This document shows, piece by piece, positions 26,984 through 36,356 of a DNA stretch of 64,000 nt. Source of the DNA: Bremerella cremea (GTDB taxonomy: Bacteria > Planctomycetota > Planctomycetia > Pirellulales > Pirellulaceae). The notes under the pieces were generated by a model that saw only the letters and a program-made list of their open reading frames with translations, made no database searches and was not told the DNA's origin. Within the stretch, counting starts at the first letter, position 1. Each line of letters begins with the position of its first letter. Location of the stretch: contig NZ_QPEX01000028.1 of assembly GCF_003335505.1 (NCBI RefSeq), positions 124,001 through 188,000 on the forward strand. The letters run 5' to 3'. The position numbers were made by a program, and so were the translations under genes.

Positions 26984-28828
26984 ATGGCTAGCGCTAAGTT
27001 CGGAAATCCAATTTCATCGACTGCTTCCCCAGCGGCTCATCGCGCGAGGCGAATGTCTCGGCGGGGTTACTTCGCGAAGGTGGCGGTGGCTGGGCTCGCA
27101 CTGGCAGGTGCGGCTGGCTACTTCTTTATTTCCACGGGAAAGCCAACCGTAGTCCTCAACGAAGAAATGTTTCACTTGGTTGAAGTGGGAGATTTCGTTC
27201 ACGACGTTGTGGAGCAAGGGGAAGTCGAGAGTGCCCGGAATGTGGATGTGATTTCCCAGGTACGTGGCACCCGCGAGTCGAAGACGTTTGAGATTCTGTG
27301 GGTGATCGAAGAGGGAAAGGTCGTCCAAGAAGGGGATCTCCTCGTACGTCTCGATTCCTCGGCACTGGAAGAAGAAGCGAAACTGCAAAAATTAGATCTC
27401 AGCGGGTCGTTAGCCGGTTTAGCCAAGGCCCAGAACACATTGGATGCGGCTCAGATTGCGATGACCGAGTATGTCGACGGTCTTTTCGTGCAAGAGAAGC
27501 AGGAAATCGAAGCCGAGATTACCTACGCTCAGGAAACTTGGAAGCGGGCACAAGAATACTTCCACTATAGCTCTCGCTTAGCGGCTAAGGGGTACGTGAC
27601 CTCGTTGCAGCTAGAGGGGGATGAATTTGCCGTCGAGAAGGCACAGACCGAATTGGCCAATGCCAAGCTCAAGCTGAAAGTTCTGGTCGAGAACACCAAA
27701 GAAAAGAAAATTAAAGAGCTGCAAAGTGCGATTGGTGTGGCTCAAGCCGACCTCGAATCGGCCAGAGAGCGAAATAGTATCGAGCAAAAGCGGCTTGAGT
27801 TCATTGAAGAGCAAATCGAGAACTGTACCCTTCGGGCACCTGCTTCGGGCCAGGTGGTTTACGCCAACGAGCGAGGCAATCGTGAAGCCTCGGAATTTAT
27901 CGTCGAACCAGGTGCGACGGTGCGAGAACGTCAAACCATTATTCGCCTGCCTGACTACAGCGCGATGCAAGTCAACGTAATGATCAACGAGTCGCGGGTT
28001 TCGCTGGTGGATGTTGGTATGCCGGCGACTATCACGCTGGACGCGTTCGACAAAATGACCCTTAAGGGCAAGGTGATTAAGGTTAACGAATACCCCGAAC
28101 CGATCAGCCGTTTCGGTCCCCAGGTCAAGCGTTACGCCTCGATCATCGAGATTGCAGAACCTCCGAAATTGATTAAGCCGGGACTAACCGCGAATGTGGC
28201 GATCCATGTCGAGTCCTTGGAAAATGTTGTCCAGGTGCCCGTGCAATGCGTGATGCCTCATGGAGATCATTATTACTGCATCGTACGTAACGGCGAAGAA
28301 CTCGAGCCACGCCAAGTCGAAGTCGGCTCGAACAACTCCCGTTTTGTGGTGATCAACAGCGGACTACAGGCAAACGAGTTGGTTTCGTTAAGCCCCCGCC
28401 GCATGCTAGATATGGTGGTAATGCCCGAAATCGCTCCGGGCGAGAAGCCTGCACGTGACTTGCAAGGGGGGGATTCCACGGAAGGTCCTAGAGGCCCCGG
28501 CGGTCCTAGAGGAGAAGGTCGAGAAGGCCGCCCTGGTGGACCAGGAGGACGTGGGCCAGGCCCAGGTGCCCCGAGTGAAGGTGGCCCTGGTGGGCGCCCT
28601 TCGCCTGGCGCAGGACCAGGCAGCCCAGGCGAACAGGATACTGCAACGGGAGAAGAACGCCTCGTTGACCGTGCTGCTCGGGAAAGAGGCCCAGCCGGCG
28701 ATGGCTTTGCTGGCGAACCGTCTCGCTTCTCCCAGAAACCCGATTCCGCTGGTCCGGCAGGCTCGCAGGATGATACGGTCCGGGTTGCCGAAGACCAGCC
28801 TACCAAGCCAGTTGGAGGCGCCCAGTGA
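26984..28828 (+). CDS. HlyD/MacA-type periplasmic adaptor with Gly/Pro-rich tail
   Basis: 614 aa from ATG 26984; in-frame ATGs at 26942 and 26954 are possible but give a poor leader. A membrane anchor (VAVAGLALAGAAGYFFIS) follows an Arg-rich start. The adaptor core is present: lipoyl part with VVEQGEVESARNVDVISQV, a helical hairpin of coiled coil with QEIEAEITYAQETWKRAQEYF, and a beta-barrel with APASGQVVYANERG and KPGLTANVAIHVES. The last 110 residues are low complexity, with repeated GPGGPRGEGR / GGPGGRGPGPG-like blocks. This tail is unusual in an adaptor and would be exposed in the periplasm. The stop overlaps the next start (GTGA), so translation is coupled. Confidence 0.85.
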   Translation: MASAKFGNPISSTASPAAHRARRMSRRGYFAKVAVAGLALAGAAGYFFISTGKPTVVLNEEMFHLVEVGDFVHDVVEQGEVESARNVDVISQVRGTRESKTFEILWVIEEGKVVQEGDLLVRLDSSALEEEAKLQKLDLSGSLAGLAKAQNTLDAAQIAMTEYVDGLFVQEKQEIEAEITYAQETWKRAQEYFHYSSRLAAKGYVTSLQLEGDEFAVEKAQTELANAKLKLKVLVENTKEKKIKELQSAIGVAQADLESARERNSIEQKRLEFIEEQIENCTLRAPASGQVVYANERGNREASEFIVEPGATVRERQTIIRLPDYSAMQVNVMINESRVSLVDVGMPATITLDAFDKMTLKGKVIKVNEYPEPISRFGPQVKRYASIIEIAEPPKLIKPGLTANVAIHVESLENVVQVPVQCVMPHGDHYYCIVRNGEELEPRQVEVGSNNSRFVVINSGLQANELVSLSPRRMLDMVVMPEIAPGEKPARDLQGGDSTEGPRGPGGPRGEGREGRPGGPGGRGPGPGAPSEGGPGGRPSPGAGPGSPGEQDTATGEERLVDRAARERGPAGDGFAGEPSRFSQKPDSAGPAGSQDDTVRVAEDQPTKPVGGAQ

Positions 28829-29568
28829 ATTACGCCACGCGCGTAGTTGAACTCAAGAAGATTTATCACCTCAAAGGGGAAACCGTTCATGCCCTGCGAG
28901 GCATTAACTTCGATGTTCCTGAGGGTGACTACGTTTCGATCATGGGAACCTCAGGTTCCGGCAAAAGCACCCTGCTGAATATGCTCGGTTGCCTCGACCG
29001 CCCTTCATCAGGCCAGGTGGTCCTGGGTGGTCACGATACCAGTACGCTTAGCGACGATCAGCTTTCCTACTTACGGGCGTCGCGGATTGGCTTTGTGTTC
29101 CAGTCCTACAACTTGATCCAGCAGTTGACGGTGATCGAGAACATTGAAGTTCCTCTTTTCTATCGAGGCAACGTTACCGCTGCCGACCATCGCCGCAGCC
29201 GCGAGCTGGCCAAGATGGTTGGCCTGGGCGATCGGATGGGGCACCGCCCGACTCAGCTTTCAGGTGGGCAGCAACAGCGTGTGGCGGTTGCGCGAAGTTT
29301 GATCAACAACCCTGATTACATCTTGGCTGACGAACCGACTGGCAATCTCGACTCGAAGACCACCGAAGAGATCCTGCAGTTGTTCGAGACCCTCAATAAT
29401 GAAGGGCGAACGATTATTCTCGTCACGCACGAAGACGATGTTTCGCACCACGCCAAACGTTCGATCCGCTTAATGGACGGGCTGATCAAAGAAGATCATC
29501 CGGTGGAGAATCGTCGTTCGGCCATGGGGCGTGGTGGCATGGATACTTCGGCCCTGAGTATGACTTAA
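28825..29568 (+). CDS. ABC transporter ATP-binding protein (MacB/LolD type)
   Basis: 247 aa. GTG start overlapping the adaptor stop by 4 bases. Walker A (GTSGSGKST), Q-loop (VFQSYNLI), ABC signature LSGGQQQR, Walker B YILADEPTGNLDS and the H-loop VTHE are all present and in the right spacing. The sequence belongs to the MacB/LolD/FtsE-like branch that works with FtsX-fold permeases. It should power extrusion of a substrate taken from the periplasm. The 20-base gap to the permease supports one operon. Confidence 0.95.
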   Translation: MNYATRVVELKKIYHLKGETVHALRGINFDVPEGDYVSIMGTSGSGKSTLLNMLGCLDRPSSGQVVLGGHDTSTLSDDQLSYLRASRIGFVFQSYNLIQQLTVIENIEVPLFYRGNVTAADHRRSRELAKMVGLGDRMGHRPTQLSGGQQQRVAVARSLINNPDYILADEPTGNLDSKTTEEILQLFETLNNEGRTIILVTHEDDVSHHAKRSIRLMDGLIKEDHPVENRRSAMGRGGMDTSALSMT

Positions 29569-29588
29569 CCTAGAAGAAGACGTTTAAT

Positions 29589-30917
29589 ATGCTCGGACTT
29601 CGCATCTGGAAACTTGGAATCAAAAGCTTGCTGCTGCACCCCATGCGGTCGCTGCTGACGATTCTTGGTATCTTCATCGGCGTTGCGAGCGTGATTTGGT
29701 TGCTGGCAATCAGCGAAGGCATTAGTGCCAAAGCACAGCAGCAGATCGAAAAACTGGGTGCTGAAAATATCATCGTTCGCACCGTAAAGCCGCCGTCGGA
29801 AGCCACGGCAGAGCAGCGCGGGCCGTTAACGTACGGGCTAACTCGCGACGACTGGCGTTTGCTCGACGAAACGTTGCACTCGGTCGATACGGCCACCCCT
29901 ATCCGAGAAATTCGCCGGCAGATTCGCCGAGGACCGAACACCGTTCATGGACGATTGGTCGGCTGCACGCCGGAGTACGCACAGCTGAATCACTTGGAAG
30001 TCCAAGGAGGCCGGGGGCACTTTATTTCTCAGGTCGAAGTCGAACGTGAGTCAAACGTTTGTGTGCTTGCCGCCGAAGTTGCGGAAGCTTTGTTTCAGTT
30101 TGAAAAACCGATCGGCAAAACCGTTCACGTTGACCAAGACGAATATGTCGTCGTCGGCGTGCTGAAGCCTAAAGGGGCGACGGCTGCTGTGGGGGGAAGT
30201 CTCTCAGGCCAAGAGTTCGATAAAGATGTTTACATTCCGATTACCACATTGTGGCAACGGATGAGCGACTACATCATTACCCGTGAAAGTGGGTCGTTCT
30301 CGGGAGAAATCGTCGAGCTTAACCAAGTGACGCTCAAAGTCGGCAATGTGGATCATGTGATGAACACCGCCGAATTAGTCCGCGAAAGTCTTTCGCATCA
30401 CAATCGGCTGCGTGATGTCTCTGTGGTTGTTCCGCTAGAGCTGCTGGAGCAAGCGAAGCAGACCAAGTTTATGTTCATGGTCTTTATGGGTTTGATTGCG
30501 GCCATTTCTTTGCTGGTCGGTGGTATTGGGATCATGAATATCATGCTCGCCACGGTCACCGAACGCACGCGAGAAATTGGTATTCGCCGCGCTCTGGGGG
30601 CCAAGCGAGGTGATATCATTCGCCAGTTCCTGGTCGAAACCATCGTTCTGTCGGTGGTGGGTGGTTTGACTGGGGTGTTAGGGGGGCTGCTTTGCATTCC
30701 TGCGGTCGACCTGGCCCGTTTTCTCGCCAACGCCTACGATCCTGCCCTTGTGGCCGAACTGCCAGATACCATTCGAGACGTTCGCCCCTTGATCGTGCCG
30801 CTTTCGATTCCGTTGGCTTTTGGAATTTCGGTGATTGTGGGGGTCGTGTTCGGACTTTACCCCGCCAGTCGAGCCGCTGATCTCGACCCGATTGAAGCCC
30901 TCAGGGCGGCGAATTAG
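29589..30917 (+). CDS. MacB/FtsX-fold ABC transporter permease
   Basis: 442 aa with the MacB-type layout: one helix at the N-terminus (about 18-38), a large periplasmic domain, and three helices at the C-terminus, the first of which leads into the family signature GGIGIMNIMLATVTERTREIGIRRALGAKRGDI. Typical FtsX/MacB permeases of this class have four membrane helices, which fits. It pairs with the ATPase before it and with the adaptor and TolC to form a tripartite pump for an unknown compound (macrolide, peptide, lipid or toxin). Confidence 0.93.
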   Translation: MLGLRIWKLGIKSLLLHPMRSLLTILGIFIGVASVIWLLAISEGISAKAQQQIEKLGAENIIVRTVKPPSEATAEQRGPLTYGLTRDDWRLLDETLHSVDTATPIREIRRQIRRGPNTVHGRLVGCTPEYAQLNHLEVQGGRGHFISQVEVERESNVCVLAAEVAEALFQFEKPIGKTVHVDQDEYVVVGVLKPKGATAAVGGSLSGQEFDKDVYIPITTLWQRMSDYIITRESGSFSGEIVELNQVTLKVGNVDHVMNTAELVRESLSHHNRLRDVSVVVPLELLEQAKQTKFMFMVFMGLIAAISLLVGGIGIMNIMLATVTERTREIGIRRALGAKRGDIIRQFLVETIVLSVVGGLTGVLGGLLCIPAVDLARFLANAYDPALVAELPDTIRDVRPLIVPLSIPLAFGISVIVGVVFGLYPASRAADLDPIEALRAAN

Positions 30918-31102
30918 AGCGTTTCCTGCACTTATGCCATCACTGCTGCCGTGTTTCGGCATGCTACCTCAGTTCCACAGTGATCGCGTTTGTCTGGGGG
31001 AAGGCCATTCTCGAACCGGGCGAAGTGCGTTATTCTGATACGTTCTTCGCAATGCGGAAATTTCTCCCAGATTCCACAAGTTCTAACGATCAGGCGGCGA
31101 GG

Positions 31103-32251
31103 ATGGCCAAGAAAAAAGCCCCGAAGAAGGAAGCTCCCAAGTCAGACGTCGAGTTGACGAAGAAGGACGTCTATACGCTGAAGCAACTAGTCAGTATGGC
31201 TGACAGTGTTGTCACGGCAGCTGGACGGGTTCGTGATCCGAAAATGGATATTCCGACTCGGACGCTCTCGAATGTGCGTTTCAATAAGACGCAACGAATT
31301 TTGGAGATGGGCAAGAACACCACCGGGCGACAGCTCTTTAACTTGAATCAAGCCAAGAGCTATATGCAAACCATGCTGGTGGGCAGCGGTTGTAAACAGC
31401 TGATTGAAGAAGGCAAGTCGACCAGTATCCGAGGTCTCTACTACCTGCTTAAACACACCATCGCCGGCACCAAGGAAGAAACCTTCTCTGATCAGGCCGA
31501 AAGTGATCCGATTATCGAAGACGTGGAAGTGCTGTTGAATGTACTTCGCGAAGAGCTGCACCTCTATGCTCAGAAAAAAGGGGACATGGTCGGCAACATT
31601 GTCCTGCGAGACAAAGGGGACGAGATCGACTGTTCGCGAATGGGGAGCGGCGGTTACGGCATACCTTCGATTGTCGAGCCAGATACGATCGAGTTCGTAA
31701 AGTGCGATGCCAAGTTTGTCCTGCATGTCGAAAAAGGTACCGTGTGGCAACGGTTCAACGAGGACAAGTTTTGGCGCAAACATAATTGCATTCTGACGCA
31801 TGGTGGCGGACAGCCATCGCGGGGTGTGCGGCGGCTGCTGGCTCGTTTGAACAGCGAACTCAACCTGCCGATTTACTGCGTACTCGATAATGACCCTTGG
31901 GGGTACTACATCTACAGCGTGATCAAGCAAGGCTCGATCAACCTGGCATACGAATCGAAACGTATGGCCGTGCCCGATGCCAAGTTCATTGGCCTGCGCT
32001 CCATCGATTACGAACGCTGCAATCTTTCTCCTAGCGTGCAGATTACGCTGAACGATTCCGACCGCAAGCGGGCAAAACAGATTGCCAGCTATCCTTGGTT
32101 CGAGCACAAAAAGACCTGGCAGAAAGAAATCCAGAAGATGCTCGACAACGGGTTCAAATTAGAAGTGGAAGCGTTGATCAGTCAGGGTGTGAGTTATGTC
32201 ACCGAAGAGTACGTACCAGCCAGATTAGACGAGCGATCTTGGCTGGACTAA
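31103..32251 (+). CDS. top6A: DNA topoisomerase VI subunit A / Spo11-like protein, stand-alone
   Basis: 382 aa from ATG 31103, which fits the family size (360-390); in-frame starts at 31052 and 30980 are possible. After a Lys-rich tail come the winged-helix part with STSIRGLYYLLKHT (catalytic Tyr at 113 or 114) and the Toprim fold: HVEKGTVWQRF with Glu210 and VLDNDPWGYYIYSVIKQGS with D262 and D264. These are the DNA-cleaving and Mg-binding residues of the A subunit of topoisomerase VI. A B subunit (GHKL ATPase) is not next to it: the upstream neighbour is an ABC permease, the downstream a thioesterase. The partner may be elsewhere in the genome, or the protein acts alone. Family call is secure; function in this organism is not known. 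Confidence 0.9.
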   Translation: MAKKKAPKKEAPKSDVELTKKDVYTLKQLVSMADSVVTAAGRVRDPKMDIPTRTLSNVRFNKTQRILEMGKNTTGRQLFNLNQAKSYMQTMLVGSGCKQLIEEGKSTSIRGLYYLLKHTIAGTKEETFSDQAESDPIIEDVEVLLNVLREELHLYAQKKGDMVGNIVLRDKGDEIDCSRMGSGGYGIPSIVEPDTIEFVKCDAKFVLHVEKGTVWQRFNEDKFWRKHNCILTHGGGQPSRGVRRLLARLNSELNLPIYCVLDNDPWGYYIYSVIKQGSINLAYESKRMAVPDAKFIGLRSIDYERCNLSPSVQITLNDSDRKRAKQIASYPWFEHKKTWQKEIQKMLDNGFKLEVEALISQGVSYVTEEYVPARLDERSWLD

Positions 32252-32341
32252 ACAGCTCTGAAAAATTGGCATCAGTAGCCCACTATTGAGGTTCAGATGC
32301 TTGCCATGATCCAGGGCAAGCACTTCCCGTTAGGACGAGTA

Positions 32342-32794
32342 ATGTACGATCTTGAAAATCTCCCCCCGGAGTTAATCGACTTTCCGGCGGTCGCTAAGGT
32401 GCCGGTTCAGTGGGGGGATATGGATTCGTTCCAGCATGTCAACAACGTGGTTTACCTGCGTTGGTTCGAGACCTCCCGCGTTTGCTACCTGGAAGTTTCT
32501 GGATTGAATCCAATTCTAGAGGGCTCGGGCTGTGGTCCGATTCTCGTTTCGGTCCATTGCAACTACCGCAAGCAGTTGCGATACCCTGATCAGGTGCTTA
32601 TTGGTGCCCGGATGGTTAAGCTCGGTGGAACAAGCATGAAAGTCGAGCACATCGTCTACAGCACGGCGCAGCAAGCTGTCGTGGCAGACGGAGATTCGAG
32701 CGTCGTGTACTTCGATTATGCTAATCAAAAAGCAGTGATGATTCCGGACGAAGTCCGCACGATGATTGGGAAAGCCGAAGGCAAAGAGGTTTAA
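32342..32794 (+). CDS. Hot-dog acyl-CoA thioesterase (4HBT family)
   Basis: 150 aa from ATG 32342, chosen because AGGACG lies about 10 bases upstream; ATG 32297 and 32306 are alternatives. The motif VQWGDMDSFQHVNNVVYLRWFETSR is the classic 4-hydroxybenzoyl-CoA thioesterase-like signature with the catalytic Asp. The protein should hydrolyse acyl-CoA or a similar thioester in the cytoplasm. It lies 90 bases after the topoisomerase gene and only 7 bases before the end of the convergent secretin-like gene. Confidence 0.9.
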   Translation: MYDLENLPPELIDFPAVAKVPVQWGDMDSFQHVNNVVYLRWFETSRVCYLEVSGLNPILEGSGCGPILVSVHCNYRKQLRYPDQVLIGARMVKLGGTSMKVEHIVYSTAQQAVVADGDSSVVYFDYANQKAVMIPDEVRTMIGKAEGKEV

Positions 32795-32801
32795 CAGCCT
32801 G

Positions 32802-35800
32802 CTAGTTGTCTACCTCAATTGCTTGGGGCTGGCCGCTATTTTGCCAGCCTCCTCTAGGCCCGCGTTGGCGGTTTTGGTTTTGCGGCTGATTGCCGTTTGG
32901 CTGTCCGTTGGGATTTTGATTGGGCTGCTGCTGATTGGGGTTTTGCTTTTCTAGCAACTGATTCAAAAGCTCGCGAATCTTGTCCCCCCCGACTCCTGTT
33001 CGTAAGTTAACGACACGAACGGTGGAAGCTTGCTTGGCAGATTCGTCGATTCGCTTGATCATATCCATCACTAAATTCATCAACGGCTCTCCCTCGGCAG
33101 AGATCAGCAGCGTGTTCGAGATATCGTCGACGCCGATCGACAGCTTGCCATTAAAGCCTGAGCCAGTCTGCGAGATGTAATCGCTGGCATAGCGTTCCGG
33201 AGTTTTCTCGCGGTCGCCACCTCCTTGTTGCTGCTGCTGTAGCGATTTGTCGTTGGACGACAGAAGATCGCGAAAGACTTCCTTAACCGATTCGGCAATG
33301 GCCGTAGCCCGGGAATAGCGTACTGCATAGGTTGAGTTCAGACGCGTTCTTTCTTCGGTGACCGGCTCTGGTTTGTCGTACAATTTGACCAAATCGCGGA
33401 CCGTCGCCAATTGCTCGGCGCTGGCATTCTGCACGACGATCGTGTTGGTATCGGTGTCAGCCAAGAACTTCAGCTTTTTGCGTTGAGAAAGACGTAGAGG
33501 ATCTTCTTTCTTTTCATCTTGGCCGAAGCTATAAAACCATCGCGGCATCCCAGAGTCTTCTTCCTCTTCTTCATCAAAGAAGTCTTCTAGATTGAGGGAA
33601 ACCCAGTAGGCGTTCGCGTATTTCAATTCAAAGACTTCCCAGTCTTTAGGCGGAGGGGTGATTTCCGCGAGAACTTCTTCCAGCAAGTCCAGCATGGCCG
33701 GGTTTTTTGAGGAAAGCGTTAGCCGTCCATTGGCATCGACCTGGATCACGACGGGCTGATTGGATGCCTGCTGGCTGTCTGGTTTCTCTGAAGTGTCTGG
33801 AAAATAGCGTTGCTTGAGTTCTTCTTGCGAAAGCTCATCCAGTTCTTCCTTGTCCGGGGCTTGCTGGGGAGCTTGGGCAACGGTTTCATCGTTGGCGGGT
33901 GGCAACGAGTCGGACATTACCGCAGCCAAATGAACTGGGACACGAATGCGGGGACGATGCGAGGCCGTGTCATCCTTGGTGGGCTGGTCTGTTTTCTTGG
34001 CTTCGTTGGCTTCACTGGCTGGCTTTTCAGGACATTCGGCCTTAATCTGGGGAGCTTCAATTTCCAGCGGGGCCGGAGAAACTTGTGGCCAAACCTCTTT
34101 GAGTTTCTTCAGGATTTTCTCGGCATCGTCGGAAGAGCCTAGCTCCAGCGTTCTGAGACGCCCACCTTGCGGATCGCCGTTCGCGGGGATTTCCCCCAGT
34201 TGCACCAAGAGATTTTCGATCGATTCCAACTCGATGTCGTTGGCCCACAGCAGGAGCCGATTGTTGACGACATCGGCATCGACGCGAAATTTATCTTTGC
34301 TTTTGTTCTCTTGCTGTTGCTGACCATACCCGTAATAGGAGTAGTAACCACGGCGACTGTTGCTATCGTCCTCTTCTTCGCCTTCACCCATCATGAAACG
34401 GATTGAACCGGCGACGTAATCGGCTTGCAGGCGACGAAGACGTAAGACTTTGAATTGACGTCCGCTGCCGTCCAATTTGTTAATCAACGCTTCGATAGTG
34501 ATTTTGTCGGCTGGGGTCGCGTAAGCGATTAAGGCCTTGTTTTTTTCGTCAGCTACGAGTTGAGTGGACGGATCGAGATTGCCTGCCTGTAGAAGCATCG
34601 CTTGCAGGGCTTTGGGGTCGAGTTGGGCTAAACGAAAGACTTGCACCCGTTGGAAGTTAGCGCCGATGGTCGCACCTGGTTGCGGCGGAACATCAAACAT
34701 CTTCACGGCTTCAGCGATGATCACCAATTTATCTGGCGGAGCGTTGGCGATAATGCTGTTCTGGCGCGAGTTGATGACCAAACGAATATCGTTGTTGCCG
34801 CTCGAGCTTCGTTTGGCTTTGTTGCCCCCTTGTTGTTGGGCTTGCTGCATCTGCTGCATCATTTGTTGCTGCATCTGTTGCATTTGCTGCATCATTTGCG
34901 GATTCATCGCACCGCCACCCCCACCGCTTGCTTTTTGCATGCCGAGCAGGGATTGCAGTTGGTTCATGACATCCTCTGCCCGGGTATAGCGAAGGAAGAA
35001 TTCATGGACTTTGGCCGAGCGTACTTCTGCTGATTGTTCTTCTTGCAACATATGCTGCATCTGTCGAAGATTGGTTGCCACGTCCATTACTTCCAGGCGA
35101 TTAGAGGTCGCCAGCGCAGACATGCTGCCGTACTTGCTGAGCATTGGCTTCAATTCTTCTACGGCATCTTCGGCGATTAGCCAGCTGAGCGGAAACGAGA
35201 CTTTGACAAACTCGTGCTCGTCGCAATGACGTAGGTCTTCTGAATGGACCCGCGGAACGCGGGCCGGGTTAAGCCCTTCCAATTTGGCCACGACCATCCC
35301 TTCTTGTTGTTGCAAGATGGTGTAGCCGCGTGTCATTAAGCGTTCGTTCAGCAAATCACGAACTTCATCGACCGAGTATGCCCGTTGGGTCGTAAGGTTC
35401 AGATAGTCGCTGGGAAGCTCTTGCCAATCGAGGCTGGTATTCGAGATATCTGCGAGCCAGTCCAGCACATCCGGCCAAGCTTGGCCACGGAAGTTGAATC
35501 TCACCTTGCCCTGATCATCGGGGCGTACTTTTAGCTCTTCAGGATCTGCTGGTTTATCGGGTTCATCTTTTCGCTTGATTGGCCCTTGGGGGGCTTCGTC
35601 AGGTTTCTTTTCGCCTTCAGGTTTGCCTGCGTCTGGTGTTTCTGCTGATTTGCCCTCTGCTGGCTTCCCCTGCGGAGGCTGGCCTCCCGGCTGGGGGCCA
35701 TCTGGCCGAGGCCTTGGACCACGACGTGGGCCGCCTGGGCTCGCTTGGGCTTCCACAGTACCACCAAATGGGTCTGAGTTAGCTTGACCGAACGCTGTCG

Positions 35801-35891
35801 ACGTAAGAGATACCGCAAGAATCGAAGCGATGGCAAAGAGCATCCAGATGGGTCCGGCTCGAAATTCCGTGCAGGGCTTCTGAAAGTACAT
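32802..35891 (-). CDS. Secretin N-domain repeat protein without pore domain
   Basis: 1029 aa. Signal peptide (IWMLFAIASILAVSLTSTAFG), then a Pro/Gly/Lys-rich disordered part (about 40-125). Several secretin N1/N2-like modules follow, e.g. QGKVRFNFRGQAWPDVLDWLADISNTSLDW and LPQ-like turns with VVNNRLLLWANDIELESIENLL, then SRATAIAESVKEVF and a last NTLLISAEGEPLMNLVMDMIK module. The GspD/PilQ pore segment that should follow is absent, so it cannot form a secretin channel by itself. A Met/Gln-run (QMMQQMQQMQQQMMQQMQQ) lies near residue 330. Repeats like those at the ends of the protein usually mediate ring assembly. Role unknown; probably an envelope scaffold. Confidence 0.75.
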   Translation of the reverse strand: MYFQKPCTEFRAGPIWMLFAIASILAVSLTSTAFGQANSDPFGGTVEAQASPGGPRRGPRPRPDGPQPGGQPPQGKPAEGKSAETPDAGKPEGEKKPDEAPQGPIKRKDEPDKPADPEELKVRPDDQGKVRFNFRGQAWPDVLDWLADISNTSLDWQELPSDYLNLTTQRAYSVDEVRDLLNERLMTRGYTILQQQEGMVVAKLEGLNPARVPRVHSEDLRHCDEHEFVKVSFPLSWLIAEDAVEELKPMLSKYGSMSALATSNRLEVMDVATNLRQMQHMLQEEQSAEVRSAKVHEFFLRYTRAEDVMNQLQSLLGMQKASGGGGGAMNPQMMQQMQQMQQQMMQQMQQAQQQGGNKAKRSSSGNNDIRLVINSRQNSIIANAPPDKLVIIAEAVKMFDVPPQPGATIGANFQRVQVFRLAQLDPKALQAMLLQAGNLDPSTQLVADEKNKALIAYATPADKITIEALINKLDGSGRQFKVLRLRRLQADYVAGSIRFMMGEGEEEDDSNSRRGYYSYYGYGQQQQENKSKDKFRVDADVVNNRLLLWANDIELESIENLLVQLGEIPANGDPQGGRLRTLELGSSDDAEKILKKLKEVWPQVSPAPLEIEAPQIKAECPEKPASEANEAKKTDQPTKDDTASHRPRIRVPVHLAAVMSDSLPPANDETVAQAPQQAPDKEELDELSQEELKQRYFPDTSEKPDSQQASNQPVVIQVDANGRLTLSSKNPAMLDLLEEVLAEITPPPKDWEVFELKYANAYWVSLNLEDFFDEEEEEDSGMPRWFYSFGQDEKKEDPLRLSQRKKLKFLADTDTNTIVVQNASAEQLATVRDLVKLYDKPEPVTEERTRLNSTYAVRYSRATAIAESVKEVFRDLLSSNDKSLQQQQQGGGDREKTPERYASDYISQTGSGFNGKLSIGVDDISNTLLISAEGEPLMNLVMDMIKRIDESAKQASTVRVVNLRTGVGGDKIRELLNQLLEKQNPNQQQPNQNPNGQPNGNQPQNQNRQRGPRGGWQNSGQPQAIEVDN

Positions 35892-36356
35892 GAGGGCAAT
35901 GGTCCGGCTGTGCGATAGGCTGGGAGACGAGAATGGTTATCGAAAACACCAATTATCTGTGCATGATGCTTAAACTGCAATGAATTGCCAGTGAAATCCC
36001 CTAAATATGGAGGATTGCTGGGTATCTCTGCAGGCGGTCAGGCAAGTCAAATAGTTAGACGCAGGAAAAACCACTTTGGTTTTCCCGCTAGCTCTTGTTT
36101 GGTGAAAGGAACCCTATAACTTAGAGGAAACTTACGGCGCCACAGGGGGGACGGCGATAATGCTAGTAGAGCTGATTTCCCTAGTGAAGAAGTTTTGCCC
36201 TGGTTTTGGGGAACTTTCCTCGCTACAAGCCCATCTACTGCTTGGCACGAGACGATGGTCTCTGCTGTCAGTAAGGAACTGTTTTTGTAAGTCCTTGCTA
36301 GTAAAGAGTTTTTGGTTGATTGTATTGAATTATCGTACTTCGCTCGGCATCGTTCC
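35892..36356. other. Intergenic region between secretin-like gene and anti-sigma gene
   Basis: 465 bases upstream of both divergent starts. A weak hairpin GGAAAAACCA/TGGTTTTCC lies near 36064. No sigma-factor gene precedes the anti-sigma protein, although such pairs are usual. I see no credible small gene; the frames in it lack ribosome sites. Confidence 0.4.

Noticed and set aside
28480-28640. GC-rich repeats considered as a CRISPR or minisatellite
   Set aside because: They encode the Gly/Pro tail in frame and units are not of constant length or sequence.
31187-32107. 306-aa minus frame opposite the topoisomerase gene
   Set aside because: Fully antisense to the gene with intact catalytic motifs; codon pattern and content do not suggest a protein.
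34800-34920. CAG/CTG-rich run (Met/Gln stretch) considered as a tandem repeat element
   Set aside because: The period is irregular and the frame is kept as codons of the secretin-like protein, so it is low-complexity coding sequence, not a separate repeat or CRISPR.
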